This document shows positions 53,421 to 64,000 of a stretch of DNA of 64,000 nt, piece after piece. Under the pieces are notes generated by a model. That model ran no database searches. It was not told where the DNA came from and saw only the letters and a program-made list of their open reading frames with translations. The position numbers and the translations under genes were made by a program. The DNA comes from Karalla daura (lineage: Eukaryota > Chordata > Actinopteri > Chaetodontiformes > Leiognathidae), in assembly GCA_029224185.1 (NCBI GenBank), contig CM055200.1, positions 9,936,670 to 10,000,669 of the forward strand, in the 5' to 3' direction. Position 1 is the first letter of the stretch; each line of letters opens with the position of its first letter.

Positions 53421-54856
53421 CTATGAATAAATCTCCACTTCTTGACACAGGTTACTCTTACTCCAGACATGGCTGTTGAGCTTGTCCCCCAGCACGTACA
53501 ACAGGGTCACCACTGTCATGTTGAAGAAGAAGAAGCCCAGCAGACCAGCAGCACTGAAGTGTCCCAGTAGAGGATACACCCAGATCCCCACAGACAAGTA
53601 CACCCAGATAATCCTGTAAACATATGCGGGGAGGAGGGGGTGGAAAAGAAAGTCTCAGTGTCACAGTATCTGTCAGAGCAGCTTGCCTTTTTTTATGAGG
53701 AACCAGGTTGAGAAAATATTCACTTTTCATTTCCTTATCATATGATTGTAACAGCAAAAGCTGCAATCTCAACATACAGTACATTTCTGGCTTGTACCAT
53801 CAGACGTGAAGTGTTATAACAAGTGACCTAAGGGTTAAAACAGAGGATTCCACCCATGCTGCACTGGGCTAGTCCAGACTAGTTAAACTGGGAACACACA
53901 CGTTTAGGTAGTGCTGTGCTTTTAGCTGCATTTAGATGTTGAAAACACTTAAATAAAGGATATCAAATCAGAAAAGATGTAATTTGTTCTAACATGCTTC
54001 ACCATGGGTGTGTTGCCTGAAATTGGGAGACATTTTGTCGTGATTGTACTATATGCTGACTCAGCACTCACCAGGACAAGTAAGACAAGCCCACAAAGCT
54101 TAATGCTGCCAGTGCATGTTTGGTCTGTGGGTAGATGTGAGGCTCCATCAGCACTTCTCCAAGTAAAACAGGAAGGACAAACGTGTGCTGGGAAAACAAA
54201 GTAGTAATAACATGATGCTTTATAACAGTGGCTGTTTGAAATTTTGCACAACGTGAGCTTGGTGTCTGTGTATCTACATACCATAGCATGGTTCATCCAA
54301 GGGGGGAAGAAAGTGTCAATTGATGCTGGGTAGACTAATTCCCTGTCGTAAGCGAAGATTGTCCAGAAAAGTACAACAACAAACTGGGAAACGAATGGCA
54401 GAAACCACAGAGTTTAAGCACTGCACGATTCTTAACTATGGGACTATAACCTCTTTACAAATATGTCCCTCACCATGCCTACAGGGAAGGCAAAGACAGA
54501 GAAGAGAAGGTCTTTCCACTTATTCAAAGTGCTCTTCGCCTTTTGACCAGCCTTCAGATCATTCACTGCTGCCAGCCCAAAGAAGCACATCTGTAGTAAC
54601 TGGAACATTAAAAGCAACGTAAGCATTCTCACACACATGCAATACAGAGGTGTTGTTGTGCACCAGTGTAGTGCTGCACATTGAATAGAAATAACACACT
54701 CACCAAATTCAAAAATGTGAGATACTTCCAAGGTCCTCCATAGACAAAGATTCCTGGAGGTAGCTCCTCACCATCCTTGGAGGCCATAGTCTTGACGATA
54801 AAGGCGTACCAGCTGAACGCTGTGATGTGATACACGCTCCTCAGGGTCAAAGTCAT
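53421..54856 (-). CDS. adtrp: androgen-dependent TFPI-regulating protein (AIG1/FAR-17a family)
   Basis: Multi-pass membrane hydrolase of the AIG1/ADTRP family, known to cleave fatty acid esters of hydroxy fatty acids. Exons are 54856-54704, 54599-54474, 54383-54282, 54187-54072 and 53613-53421, giving 229 aa (human ADTRP about 230). The start MTLTLRSVYHITAFSWYAF resembles ADTRP rather than AIG1. Family motifs are GGPWKYLTFLNL (holding the conserved Thr), DLLFSVFAFPVGMFVVVLFW, YDRELVYP, PPWMNHAMHTFVLP (with the His expected in the active site) and LGDKLNSHVWSK. About six hydrophobic segments can be picked out. An acceptor-like TTTTCATCAG sits directly before the ATG, so a 5' leader exon lies upstream. 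The in-frame ATG at 54925 falls in the presumed intron. Confidence 0.95.
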
Positions 54857-56249
54857 TCTGATGAAAATGTAAACCGGTACAGATCCCAGACAAACAATAA
54901 CAACAACAACAAATAAATTAAACAAACAGCAAAAATCTACGAGTCAACGTGAGTTTTCCCTTCAGTCTCGAGGTTCTTTGGGCTGTGGAGGCTCTTTGAA
55001 GATTAGCGTTATTCAGCAAGAGCTTATCAAGACATTTGTGAGTGGCGGAGGCAGAGCGACACACAGAGAGCCACTGTTACGTCCAAAGCACAGGGGTCAT
55101 TCTTTCATAACCAACACACTGCGACATGTGACGATTTCATTCACACTGTGAGCTTAATCGGTTTCATAGTGTTTTGCAAGATGCGTGCCGCCAAATTAAG
55201 AAAGTGAAGTGGTTCAAGTTGCGCAAGAAGTGTCCTCTGGAAAATAGTTTGCTTATGCAGTGTAATCCTCTACACACTGGGCACGTTTACTACCTGAGCA
55301 TGAGCCAGCCTCCTTGCTGAAAACACACCACTCACACACAGGGACGTGCACACCTCAGTCTTTATTATTCTTTCAAGATCCTGATGGTGAATTATTCTAG
55401 CTCTCTGAGCTTTTGGAGGTCAAAGAGACTCACTTTGCATCAGACAAACAATGATGACTAATCAACATTGAGTCCTTGCTGGTAGAAGGTAAATACGTTT
55501 GACCCTGTTGAACTGAGGACAGACAGACCAGCATAGTGGTAGTAGCTCATTCTTCTGGCCTGAGGGTGGCGCTAGAGGACAAGCTGCTGCGATGACGCAC
55601 CGGAGGTTTTGGGATACTTGAGGAGGCCAAAGAATCCAGATAGTGTTGCCCTAGATGTTTTAAAGATACAGCTGATGTAAGTTTCAGTGATGTCGTGAAA
55701 ATGACCTTTATAGAGAGGAGAGAGTATCATTGAGAAGCCACTAAGCAGCTGTGGCAGGGACTGACAGCAGGATTAACCTGATGTACTGATCTGTAAAGTC
55801 AGCAACACCTGCAGACCCAAAAGCAGCAAGCAGAAGATATAAACAGAGACAGATGCTTTTAATAACATTTTAAATAATCTGGTTTCTGCAGGGATGTAAT
55901 TCCTGATTAGCCATTACGCTGACGTTGTTAATGATGTGCTGGCTAGAAATGCGACATAGGTTTTCTAGAAATGAAAGAAGAATTTGTTTAGCTGCGTCAT
56001 CTTTGGGAACCATGTTAGCTCAGTGTCTCAGCTCAGTGATTTACTGACTGAACTGACAGGAGTGAATGTTTCAACACCTCCTCCTTTCACATTACGACAG
56101 ATTGAAAGGTCCAAAATGAAAAGCAGCTATGTATGAATTATGCAGTTTGGCAAATGTTCGCAGAAGTACCAGCCTAGCTTCCTTCCAGAACCTGAATATG
56201 AAACATTTGTCAAGCAGAGGCCAGAAACAACATCACATTTATAAAAGAT
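54857..56249. other. adtrp upstream region, nothing coding recognised
   Basis: The region presumably holds the adtrp leader exon and promoter. I see no exon with family resemblance, no long repeat and no clear promoter motif. Confidence 0.55.
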
Positions 56250-57313
56250 TTTATTTACAAAGAGCGAGTGTGTCCGTTTCAGATCCATTATAAAAGCCAA
56301 ACGTTCAGAGCACGATAAACATACTGACAATTTTCTGTTCCAATGTGCAGGCATGACAGGTTCTGCTTTAAAAAGGCACATTTTCACAGGGAAGTAAAGG
56401 GTTTTCTCCAAGAAATTACAAAAAAATACCATACTTTGTTTCTTTCCCCTAACTACGCAGGTAGGTTTGGTTTTACATAAATAACATTCAAGCAAAAGGA
56501 AATATATCTGTGTTTTCCCACTAATGGTCTATAATGAAATAAAATTCCTTTGGCTAAAGCAACCGCGCAAAACTACATATACATATATAAATGTGTGTGT
56601 GTGAGTGAGTGTGTGAAGCAGAATTCGAGCTACGTTTTTGTATTTTTGATCGAATTGTAATTGTAATGCATGGATATGAACTAAGATATCCACTTGTTTT
56701 GATAAACCTATAGGATTAACAACTACATAGCATAATGGCAAAACACTACAATACAAATCTCGGTATTTTACAGCTTCACAACCTCAGGCTACTTTAGGTC
56801 ATCTATAACACGGAATGTCACATTTTGTCTTGGAACTAGCGAAGATGAATCTAACGACTGTCAGTGCTGTAGAGGAGATGAGGACGAAACTCATCAGGAA
56901 AACCGCCTGTTGCAAGCATTGCACTTTACCCTTACAGTCAGTACAAACACTTTTGGTCGCACGTTCAACCACGTTGAAGAGTGTGTGTGTGTGTGCGTGT
57001 TTGTGTGTGTGCGGTTTCGGGGCGTGTGCATCACCTTCCTGTCCTGGCACGAGGCAACAGTGCTGGTGCTAAGTGTGCTAGCAGTACTTTTAACATGCTT
57101 ACCAATAAATATACAGTTCACACTTTCACTTTCGTGGGAGATCCCAGGCTCCAGACTGGAGGTCACTGCTACATGATCCGACACAGCCACGACACAGACC
57201 CCGCTGTGGACGTGGCTGGCTTCGGCTGAGACCCCTGGTCAGACCTCTGGTTACAGCTAGCCTTTACATGATAGTGTTTTGCTTTTTTTTAGGCTTCTGC
57301 TGGCAGTAGCTTT
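56250..57313 (-). terminator. fam83h 3' untranslated region with polyadenylation signal
   Basis: AATAAA on the - strand (TTTATT, 56250-56255) in an A/T-rich context is a good transcript end for fam83h. A TG tract at about 56981-57010 lies within. No coding exon other than the candidate at 57314-57403 was found. Confidence 0.5.
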
Positions 57314-57403
57314 CTACAGGTACAGTAACGCTTTGAAGTCCAATGCCATGATACAGATCCTCACACCTTTCTCACCAGAGAATATCCCTTGTTTGCATAG
57401 AAC
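57314..57403 (-). CDS. fam83h: candidate last coding exon of fam83h
   Basis: A 3' splice site TTTCACTGCAG ends at 57404. The following 30 codons (stop TAG 57314-57316) begin VLCK, in the phase needed to follow ...SRFE. Mammalian FAM83H continues SRFEVFCKK at this point and FAM83B SRFEPFCK, so the VLCK match is suggestive. The remaining residues (GIFSGEKGVRIC...) do not resemble the mammalian tail, so this may be coincidence. Confidence 0.35.
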   Translation of the reverse strand, partial: VLCKQGIFSGEKGVRICIMALDFKALLYL

Positions 57404-60400
57404 CTGCAGTGAAATCCAGTTTGGTGAGAAAAAGTCTTGCTCGTCCTTGCAGGATTTGTTTGATTTAGCTTATTCCTACACTAACTGGATGTACTGTTGA
57501 TCCTGCCGACTTCCCTTGAATCCCATTTAAGGCGCCATCTGTGAAAACAGAGTCAAACTTTCAAGAGGCAAGAAAACTTCATCTTTCAATAGGTATTAAA
57601 AGCAAAGGTGCCGATGCGTTCGTACCTCAAATCGACTGTAAACCTTCCTCTCCCTCCTCATGCTCTGGATCCTCTCCAGCAGCTTCTCCCGCTCCTCGTT
57701 CGACTTGGGCTGGTGCCGGCGCAGTGGCCTAACTCCTCGCTCTTTCTCGCTTTTAACATTTTGGTCGTCCTCGTCCTCCTTCTCGTCGTCAGCGACCGGA
57801 GACTCTTTGCTCGCCTCATTCCTGCTCTGGCTGTTGGCAGAGATCTGCCCCAGAAGCAGCTTGGTATCGTCTCTGAGGTTGCTGCTGGAGAGCACGTTGG
57901 CTGTCGAGGAGTGGTAGCGGGACTGTTTGGACTGCGGTGACAGAGGAGCCACTTCGTCTGACGCGACACCGTTGTTTTGCTTGACTTCGTCATCTGTCCT
58001 CTCACTGCAAGTTGATTCCCATGTAATGTCGTTCGTAGTCTCTGTGTCATCAGTTTCTCCCTCGTCAGAGTCGGGCATTTCTGGTTGTTTGTTGTCATCT
58101 GTCTGGCTGTCCAGATCACTACTTTCAGCAGGTACGGCTAAGTCTGAGGGCTGATACTCAGAAGAGACAGATTCGGGTGTTTCACATGGCAGGTAAGTCT
58201 CTGTCTGGACGTCTGAGGTAGGCTCAGTTGGACTTTCATTTGAGTCAGCTGTAACCTGCTCAGGGTCAGATGTAGCATGTGACGGGCTGGGGAAACCCTC
58301 TATAATACCGGCTCCAGGGGAAGAGGAAGGAGGTGGAGAACAACGTGATGCTGTTTCTGTGAGGGTAGGTTCAGAGGTGGGCGTGATTAATACAGGTGCA
58401 TCCAGAGGAGATGGAGTCGCAGATAAGTCTGAATGCACAGGAGAGCTTGTATCTGCCCGAGAACACTGAAGTAGAAACTCTGCTGGGCATGGAGAAGAAT
58501 AGGTTAACACATTTTGACTTTTAACACTCAGGTCAGGGTTAACATCAGGTCCAGTGTGTGAACACAACCCAGGCAGTGAGTCAGGCCTAATCCTAGGAGT
58601 TGTTTTATCAGCTTCGACATCTTTTGCCTCAGCGGCCTCTGGGACAGAGCTGTTTTCATTTTCAGAAAGGTCCTTTTCTGAAGGTGTTTCAGAGTTTGCC
58701 GTAGTAGCAGACTCTAATGACGTGCTTGGGTCTAAACCCACAGCACTTTCTGGAGAAATGTCCGATTCCAGAGATGTAGAATCAACGACTGACAGGGTAC
58801 CACAGGGTGTCAACTGGGAAACAGATTCCAGTTGAGCTGGGTTAGTCCCAGATTCAGACTGGCTGATAGACAAAGCTGGAGATTCTTGTGACGACTCTGC
58901 AAGTGCACAGGGAGACATTATGCTGGGTGTTGAGGTGGAACTTGAGAATTCTTGGGAGACATTAGAAGATGTGGTCTCTGCTGGAGTGGAAAGAGGGGCA
59001 GAGCTAGAGGGTGGAGGGTCTGGACTGATTTGTGGACCTGAAGAATTTGTCTGAACGTGTTCGGGGGGAAATCTTTGTGCAGACAAGCAAGGAGAGCCAT
59101 ATTCTGACCCAGTGAGTTGATTTGACAGTGGAGGAGGAATGTTACTGGATTCCTGCTGAACAGATTCAGGATTAGGGATGTTCAGGTCCAGTGACGCTTC
59201 TGCAGCAGATGGTGGTACCTTCACCGAACTGGGAGTGAGTGGACTAGATTTAGAATCTTGACACTGGTTTTCGTCTTCTCCGGTGTTTTGTGCAAGTGCA
59301 GGTTCAGCAGCAGGAGTAGTTTTCATTGGTGTTGGTGGATGACTCAGGCTACTCTTTTCTTCAGCAGGACTTGATGGTTTTTGTTGTTGTCTTGGTACCT
59401 CTGGTTCTGCAGCAACAGGCAGAGTTGCTACTGGTGGTGTACTCATAGGCTCGAGTGTCTTTAATTCAGCTGAAACTCTGCTTTGCTCTTCTTTTAAACT
59501 TTGGATGAAATTTGGATCCTTTTCTCCCTGATTCTCCTGTTTGTCAGTCTTAACTCCGGGATCTAAAGACGGACTGACCGTCTTGTATGCTTCAGTCGAT
59601 ACTGTTTTTCCAGGATTCTCATCATTAGCATTTTTACCTGGTTGATCCTCAGGAGTGGTGGCACCACTTGTCTTTTCAGTGGCTTCCTGTGGCTCTGGGT
59701 TGTCCTTTGTATCCGTATCTTTGCTTTTTAGTTCAACTGGTGGTTTCATTGGAGCCTTCTCTTTGCTCTTTTCAGCCTCTGCAGCTTTAGCAGCTTTACG
59801 TTTAGCTGCCAGCTCTTTGAAAAACATGAGCCTCGCATCAGGATCATTCATATCCATATACATAGGAGGGGAGAACAAAGATATGGGTGGTTTTATGGCT
59901 TGATCAGCTTTCGGGAGCTCCTCCTCTGATGGCTTTGATTGTTCTACATCTGGCGGTTTCAATACCTCTTGTCCCTCCTGCTTTTCTGAAAGATCCTTTG
60001 AATCTTCTTTGTCCTTTGGTGGATCTGTATCACCTGCGCTGTTGTTTCCATCATCCGGTTTGGAGGAGTCTGCGTTTGAGTTATCGAGACTCGCTGATTT
60101 AATGTAACGGCTCCATTCATAAGGTCCTCTTGTTGCTGACCTCCTTTGTCCCAAAACATGAGAAATGAAAGACGGTTTGGTCTGCTCAGCATCGTTCTTG
60201 TCACTTTCCTCATCCTGCTGGTCGGAAGCACTTTTGGCATCTTCCGCTGTTTGCTGCTGATCCAGAGAGTTAAATATTAGAGAGGATCTCAACCTGGAGC
60301 TCCTTGCTACATTCATATTGTATTTCCTGCGGAATGACTCGTCCCGTTGAATGACAGCAGGTTTCGTCTCCTTTTGCTCCTGCTCCTCTGCCTTGTCTCC

Positions 60401-63400
60401 ATCGGCTGTGGAGGACGACTCTGAAGGCGTCGGGGTGGTTCTGATTTCCACTGCAGCCGCAGGTTCATCGGGACATCTCTTGGGCGGCTCTCGTGCGGCA
60501 GTTTTGGCGTAACCTGGCAGCTGACTCACCCTGGGAATAGCCGGAATCTTAAACTCCCTGACATTTGGGATTTTATGGACAGATGAATCTATGCCCGGTA
60601 TTGTCTGCTGTGCGGGGTTAGAGGGCCCCTCAAAAGGATCTGGTTCATTAGACAGAGGCAGCGGCACGCCTTCATCTTCTGGATTATCGTATGTACTGAG
60701 GTATGAACTAATCCTCCAGTCCCTTAGGCCCCTTTTTACCAAGGGATCCTTTCGATCCGCGGTGGGTTCCTGGAAAAAATGCTTCTGCTCAGAAGGGTTT
60801 GAAGGAGCGGGGGATGTCTGGCAGGGATATTGCTTTCCTACAGTCAATCTTTGAGGGTGAGAAGACGTAAAAGGCAAATCCACTGCAGGTGCTGAGCCCT
60901 GATCATAGTCTACGTTTCTAGTGGTTGATAAATAATTAAGCACAGGGTCAAAGTTGTCGGACGAGTCCATCTCAGGTGGTAAACCAGGCTCAAAATATTG
61001 ATCTGTGGATTGATAGCCTTGGTTCCAGAACTTTTCATAGGCACTGTATTCTGCCTCTTTTCCCGGTCCGGGTCCTTGAAAAGGCTGCTGCCAACTGTGG
61101 TACGGCCTTCCCTGGGGCTCAGGCTCCGGCATTCCCTGTTGTTGCAGGAATGGGTAAGAGAATCTACCATTGCCACCTTCAGCAAAACTATGACGCTTGA
61201 ATGCTGGATCCATTGGGGGCATCCGGGGAGGGCCCTGATCATAAGATGGATCCATGGGTGGAAACCTGCCGTAAATATCAGAAGGTTCCTTCTTCTTAAG
61301 AGGCAACATTCTCCAGTCCACCTCCATTCGTTCATCACCCGGGTTTCTTGCCCATTCCTCTGGATGAGCGTCTGCTGATCGAAATTTCCTCGGGTCTCTG
61401 TACAGTGCAGTTCTGTCGCTTGGGTACTGCCTCTTTGGTACAAGGCTGAAATCTTCCACTGGAGGAGGCACATGTTCAACCACCAGAGGCTGCGACTGAG
61501 CATACAGAATACGAAACTCTTCATCAAAGGTCGATACGAGCTGTCCAAGGAACAGGTGTGCCAAACATCGATGGAGCTTCTCAAAGGACCACATGAAGCT
61601 GCACAAAGACATGACATCAAGTTTAGTGAATAGTCATTTGATATTATACAAACAGATCTGAACTTAATACACAAATAGACGCTGAGTCTTAAACAAGCTC
61701 ACCTGTAGTTCCCACTAAGCACAGCCCTGCAGTCTGTCAAAATGAAGCGATCCATCATCTGACCTTTGAAGGATTTCCCTGAGCGGCAGTGATAAGTGAT
61801 GCCAGACACTGTTCTCACACGCAGACACTGAAATACACACATCAAACAATGAATTAGCGTGAAACAGTGTTGTGGTGTTGATGTTTTGATCGCAATGCAA
61901 ACTAGGTGGCAGTATTGCATTAGTTTATTAGGAGACAGATGACTTCAGGATGACAAGCATCCCTTGGCAGGAAAATGCAGCTGAGAATTATCATCATCAA
62001 AACTACTTGAATTCATAAACTTAATGTAATAAATCTAAGGATATGCATAAAAACAGCAATGCCAGTTTTCCCCTGAACATGTATGTACAGCAAATTAAAA
62101 GTCCGAACAAGCAATTCAACACGTAGCATTAAAATTGGTGTGGTTTTCAATTAAATGGCATCACACAATAGCACAATAGAGATAGATTATGTAGTTTCTC
62201 AGACACAGAATCTTTGAATCATGAGGTAGTCATTAGTCACGTGGCACTACTCATTGCTGGGTTTGTCACAAAAAGCACCAGTGGAAATACTGGTTCCTAT
62301 GCTAAAAAAGGTTCAATTGCAGCCTCGAGCAAAAAGCTTGTAAAATGGCAATGGATCTGTGCTTCTTGTAAGCACAATGTAAAACTTGACAGCGGTGGTT
62401 AACAAACCTGTCACATATTTTTGTAATTGATGACTTTCATTTTCTCAAGCACGCGAACCTAAACCCACTGATATCTGCTTTAGCTCTAGCGCAAAATACA
62501 CCACATTATAAAGTATTTGGCGGTAGTTCAGTGAAAAAACAAATTCAAAACACAGACTATCACAGGTGTGCAAAGCAGTTTCTCAGCTTGTTAGACCAAG
62601 ATGGTTTCCATCCTCAGAGGAATGACATTTAAATAGATGGATAAATGTAACTGCATTCAGAAATGTGCTTCATTGCCTCGTCTTCTTTTTCAATCTCTGG
62701 CTACAACAAAGCTACAAGTGCAAGAAGTGAACTTTTTTTGGCACTCACTTGAATACTCTGGAGATTGACTCTGCAGTTTGACACCATGTTGAGGAAGTGA
62801 TGGACATTCAGGTCGTCAAGTAGGATGTAGACAGCCACGTTCCTCATCGCCGCGTTGAGGATATCATGAAAAATGTCAACATCGGTAAACATGTCCATCA
62901 CGATAGCAATCACCTGTGGAAATAAATGGCACAGGGAGGGCCATTGTTAGACCAACACCTTCTAAACAATGTCACTTCAAAGACGTGGTTGCCATGAAGC
63001 ATCGCTCCATAAAAAGAAAGCAAAAGAAGCACCTGATGAGCATTCTTGATAAGTCGGCGTGCCTGCTCCTTGATGCTCGGCATGTCCGGCTCAGGCGGGT
63101 TAACCAGAGTGGTGACCTCAGTGGGTCCAATGAAGGAATGCAGCTGAGGCCAGCCCAGGTCCAGACCTGGTGCGTCCAGGTCGGAATGAATAGGCCAGTA
63201 AGTGTCTGAAGAGCCATCTCCACCCATCTCCAGAAACCGATGCTCGGGCAGGTTGCTCTGTTGAGGGGCCTGAACAGACTCCTGAATGTAATGAATCTCA
63301 GATGTGGACAGGAAGTCCACCACATCGGCCTTTTGGAGGAACTGATAGTATCCCTCCAAGTCCTCCTCGACCAGTGCATCGATAGCCAAGCGATACTCTT

Positions 63401-63476
63401 CCCTGTAGTGAGGAGGGAGGTAGTTGGGGTGCAGGGGGTTGTCCCCAGCAGAGGAACACTGAGAACGTCGTGCCAT
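57314..63476 (-). CDS. fam83h: FAM83H-like CK1-anchoring scaffold protein
   Basis: FAM83 proteins carry an N-terminal DUF1669 pseudo-phospholipase D domain that docks casein kinase 1. FAM83H organises keratin and is needed for enamel in mammals. Exons are 63476-63033, 62913-62749, 61827-61703 and 61598-57626 with continuous phase. The start MARRSQCSSAGDNPLHPNYL is diagnostic of FAM83H. Domain landmarks are SDTYWPIHSDLDAPGLDLGW, IAIVMDMFTDVDIF, VYILLDDLNVHHFLNM, SGKSFKGQMMDRF and FMWSFEKLH. The CK1-docking FxxxF is STFDEEFRILY. A long disordered Ser/Pro/Glu-rich region follows, then STANVLSSSNLRDDTKLLLG and RKVYSRFEV. Two endings are possible: read-through with stop at 57596 (1578 aa), or splicing from TTTGAG|GTACGA to an exon 57403-57314 beginning VLCKQG (1598 aa). 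Human is 1179 aa, so the disordered region is longer here. Confidence 0.9.
61828..62748 (-). other. fam83h intron, nothing recognised
   Basis: The intron between the second and third coding exons of fam83h. AT-rich, with no other gene or recognisable repeat. Confidence 0.75.

Positions 63477-64000
<524 letters not shown>

Noticed and set aside
54857..54925. Upstream in-frame ATG that would lengthen adtrp by 23 residues
   Set aside because: A splice acceptor (TTTTCATCAG) sits directly before the family-matching ATG, so the upstream codons are probably intron.

Overview
The window reads as nuclear DNA of a ray-finned fish, probably a spiny-rayed (percomorph) teleost. Genes are split by short GT-AG introns, and CA/GATA/ACAG microsatellites are very dense. 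The mobile-element debris is of teleost type: a tRNA-derived SINE with the conserved central domain of fish V-SINE/Mermaid-like elements, and a hAT-like MITE. The ikzf1-fignl1 pair keeps the neighbourhood known from other vertebrates. I could build complete exon models with continuous reading phase for seven recognisable genes, one unnamed single-exon gene and one unnamed small multi-exon gene.

Layout from left to right. Positions 1-3130 are non-coding sequence upstream of the first ikzf1 coding exon. ikzf1 (+, 3145-14555, seven coding exons, 516 aa) encodes the lymphoid zinc-finger factor Ikaros. Intergenic DNA follows, then fignl1 (-, 19353-21290, intronless coding region), a RAD51-associated AAA ATPase. 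ttl (+, 23894-26496, seven exons) is tubulin tyrosine ligase, with a long 3' untranslated stretch. AT-rich repeats lead into a large unrecognised ORF (-, 30589-35913, 1774 aa). It is made of 18 complete tandem copies of an 82-residue (246 bp) unit plus a diverged partial copy. cox5b (+, 37616-39654) encodes a nuclear-encoded cytochrome c oxidase subunit. herc4 (-, 40922-48950, 23 coding exons) is a RCC1/HECT ubiquitin ligase with a SINE split by a MITE in one intron. A small unnamed gene (+, 51712-52324, four short phase-0 exons, 81 aa) follows. adtrp (-, 53421-54856) is an AIG1/ADTRP-family lipid hydrolase. fam83h (-, 57314 or 57596 to 63476) is a CK1-anchoring scaffold whose last exon is uncertain.

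The genes do not form one pathway. They are independent vertebrate housekeeping or developmental genes placed side by side. The parts most worth follow-up are the coding minisatellite gene, with its 5-unit higher-order repeat, and the small four-exon membrane or secreted protein gene with a GC-AG intron. After those come the nested SINE/MITE and the uncertain fam83h C terminus.
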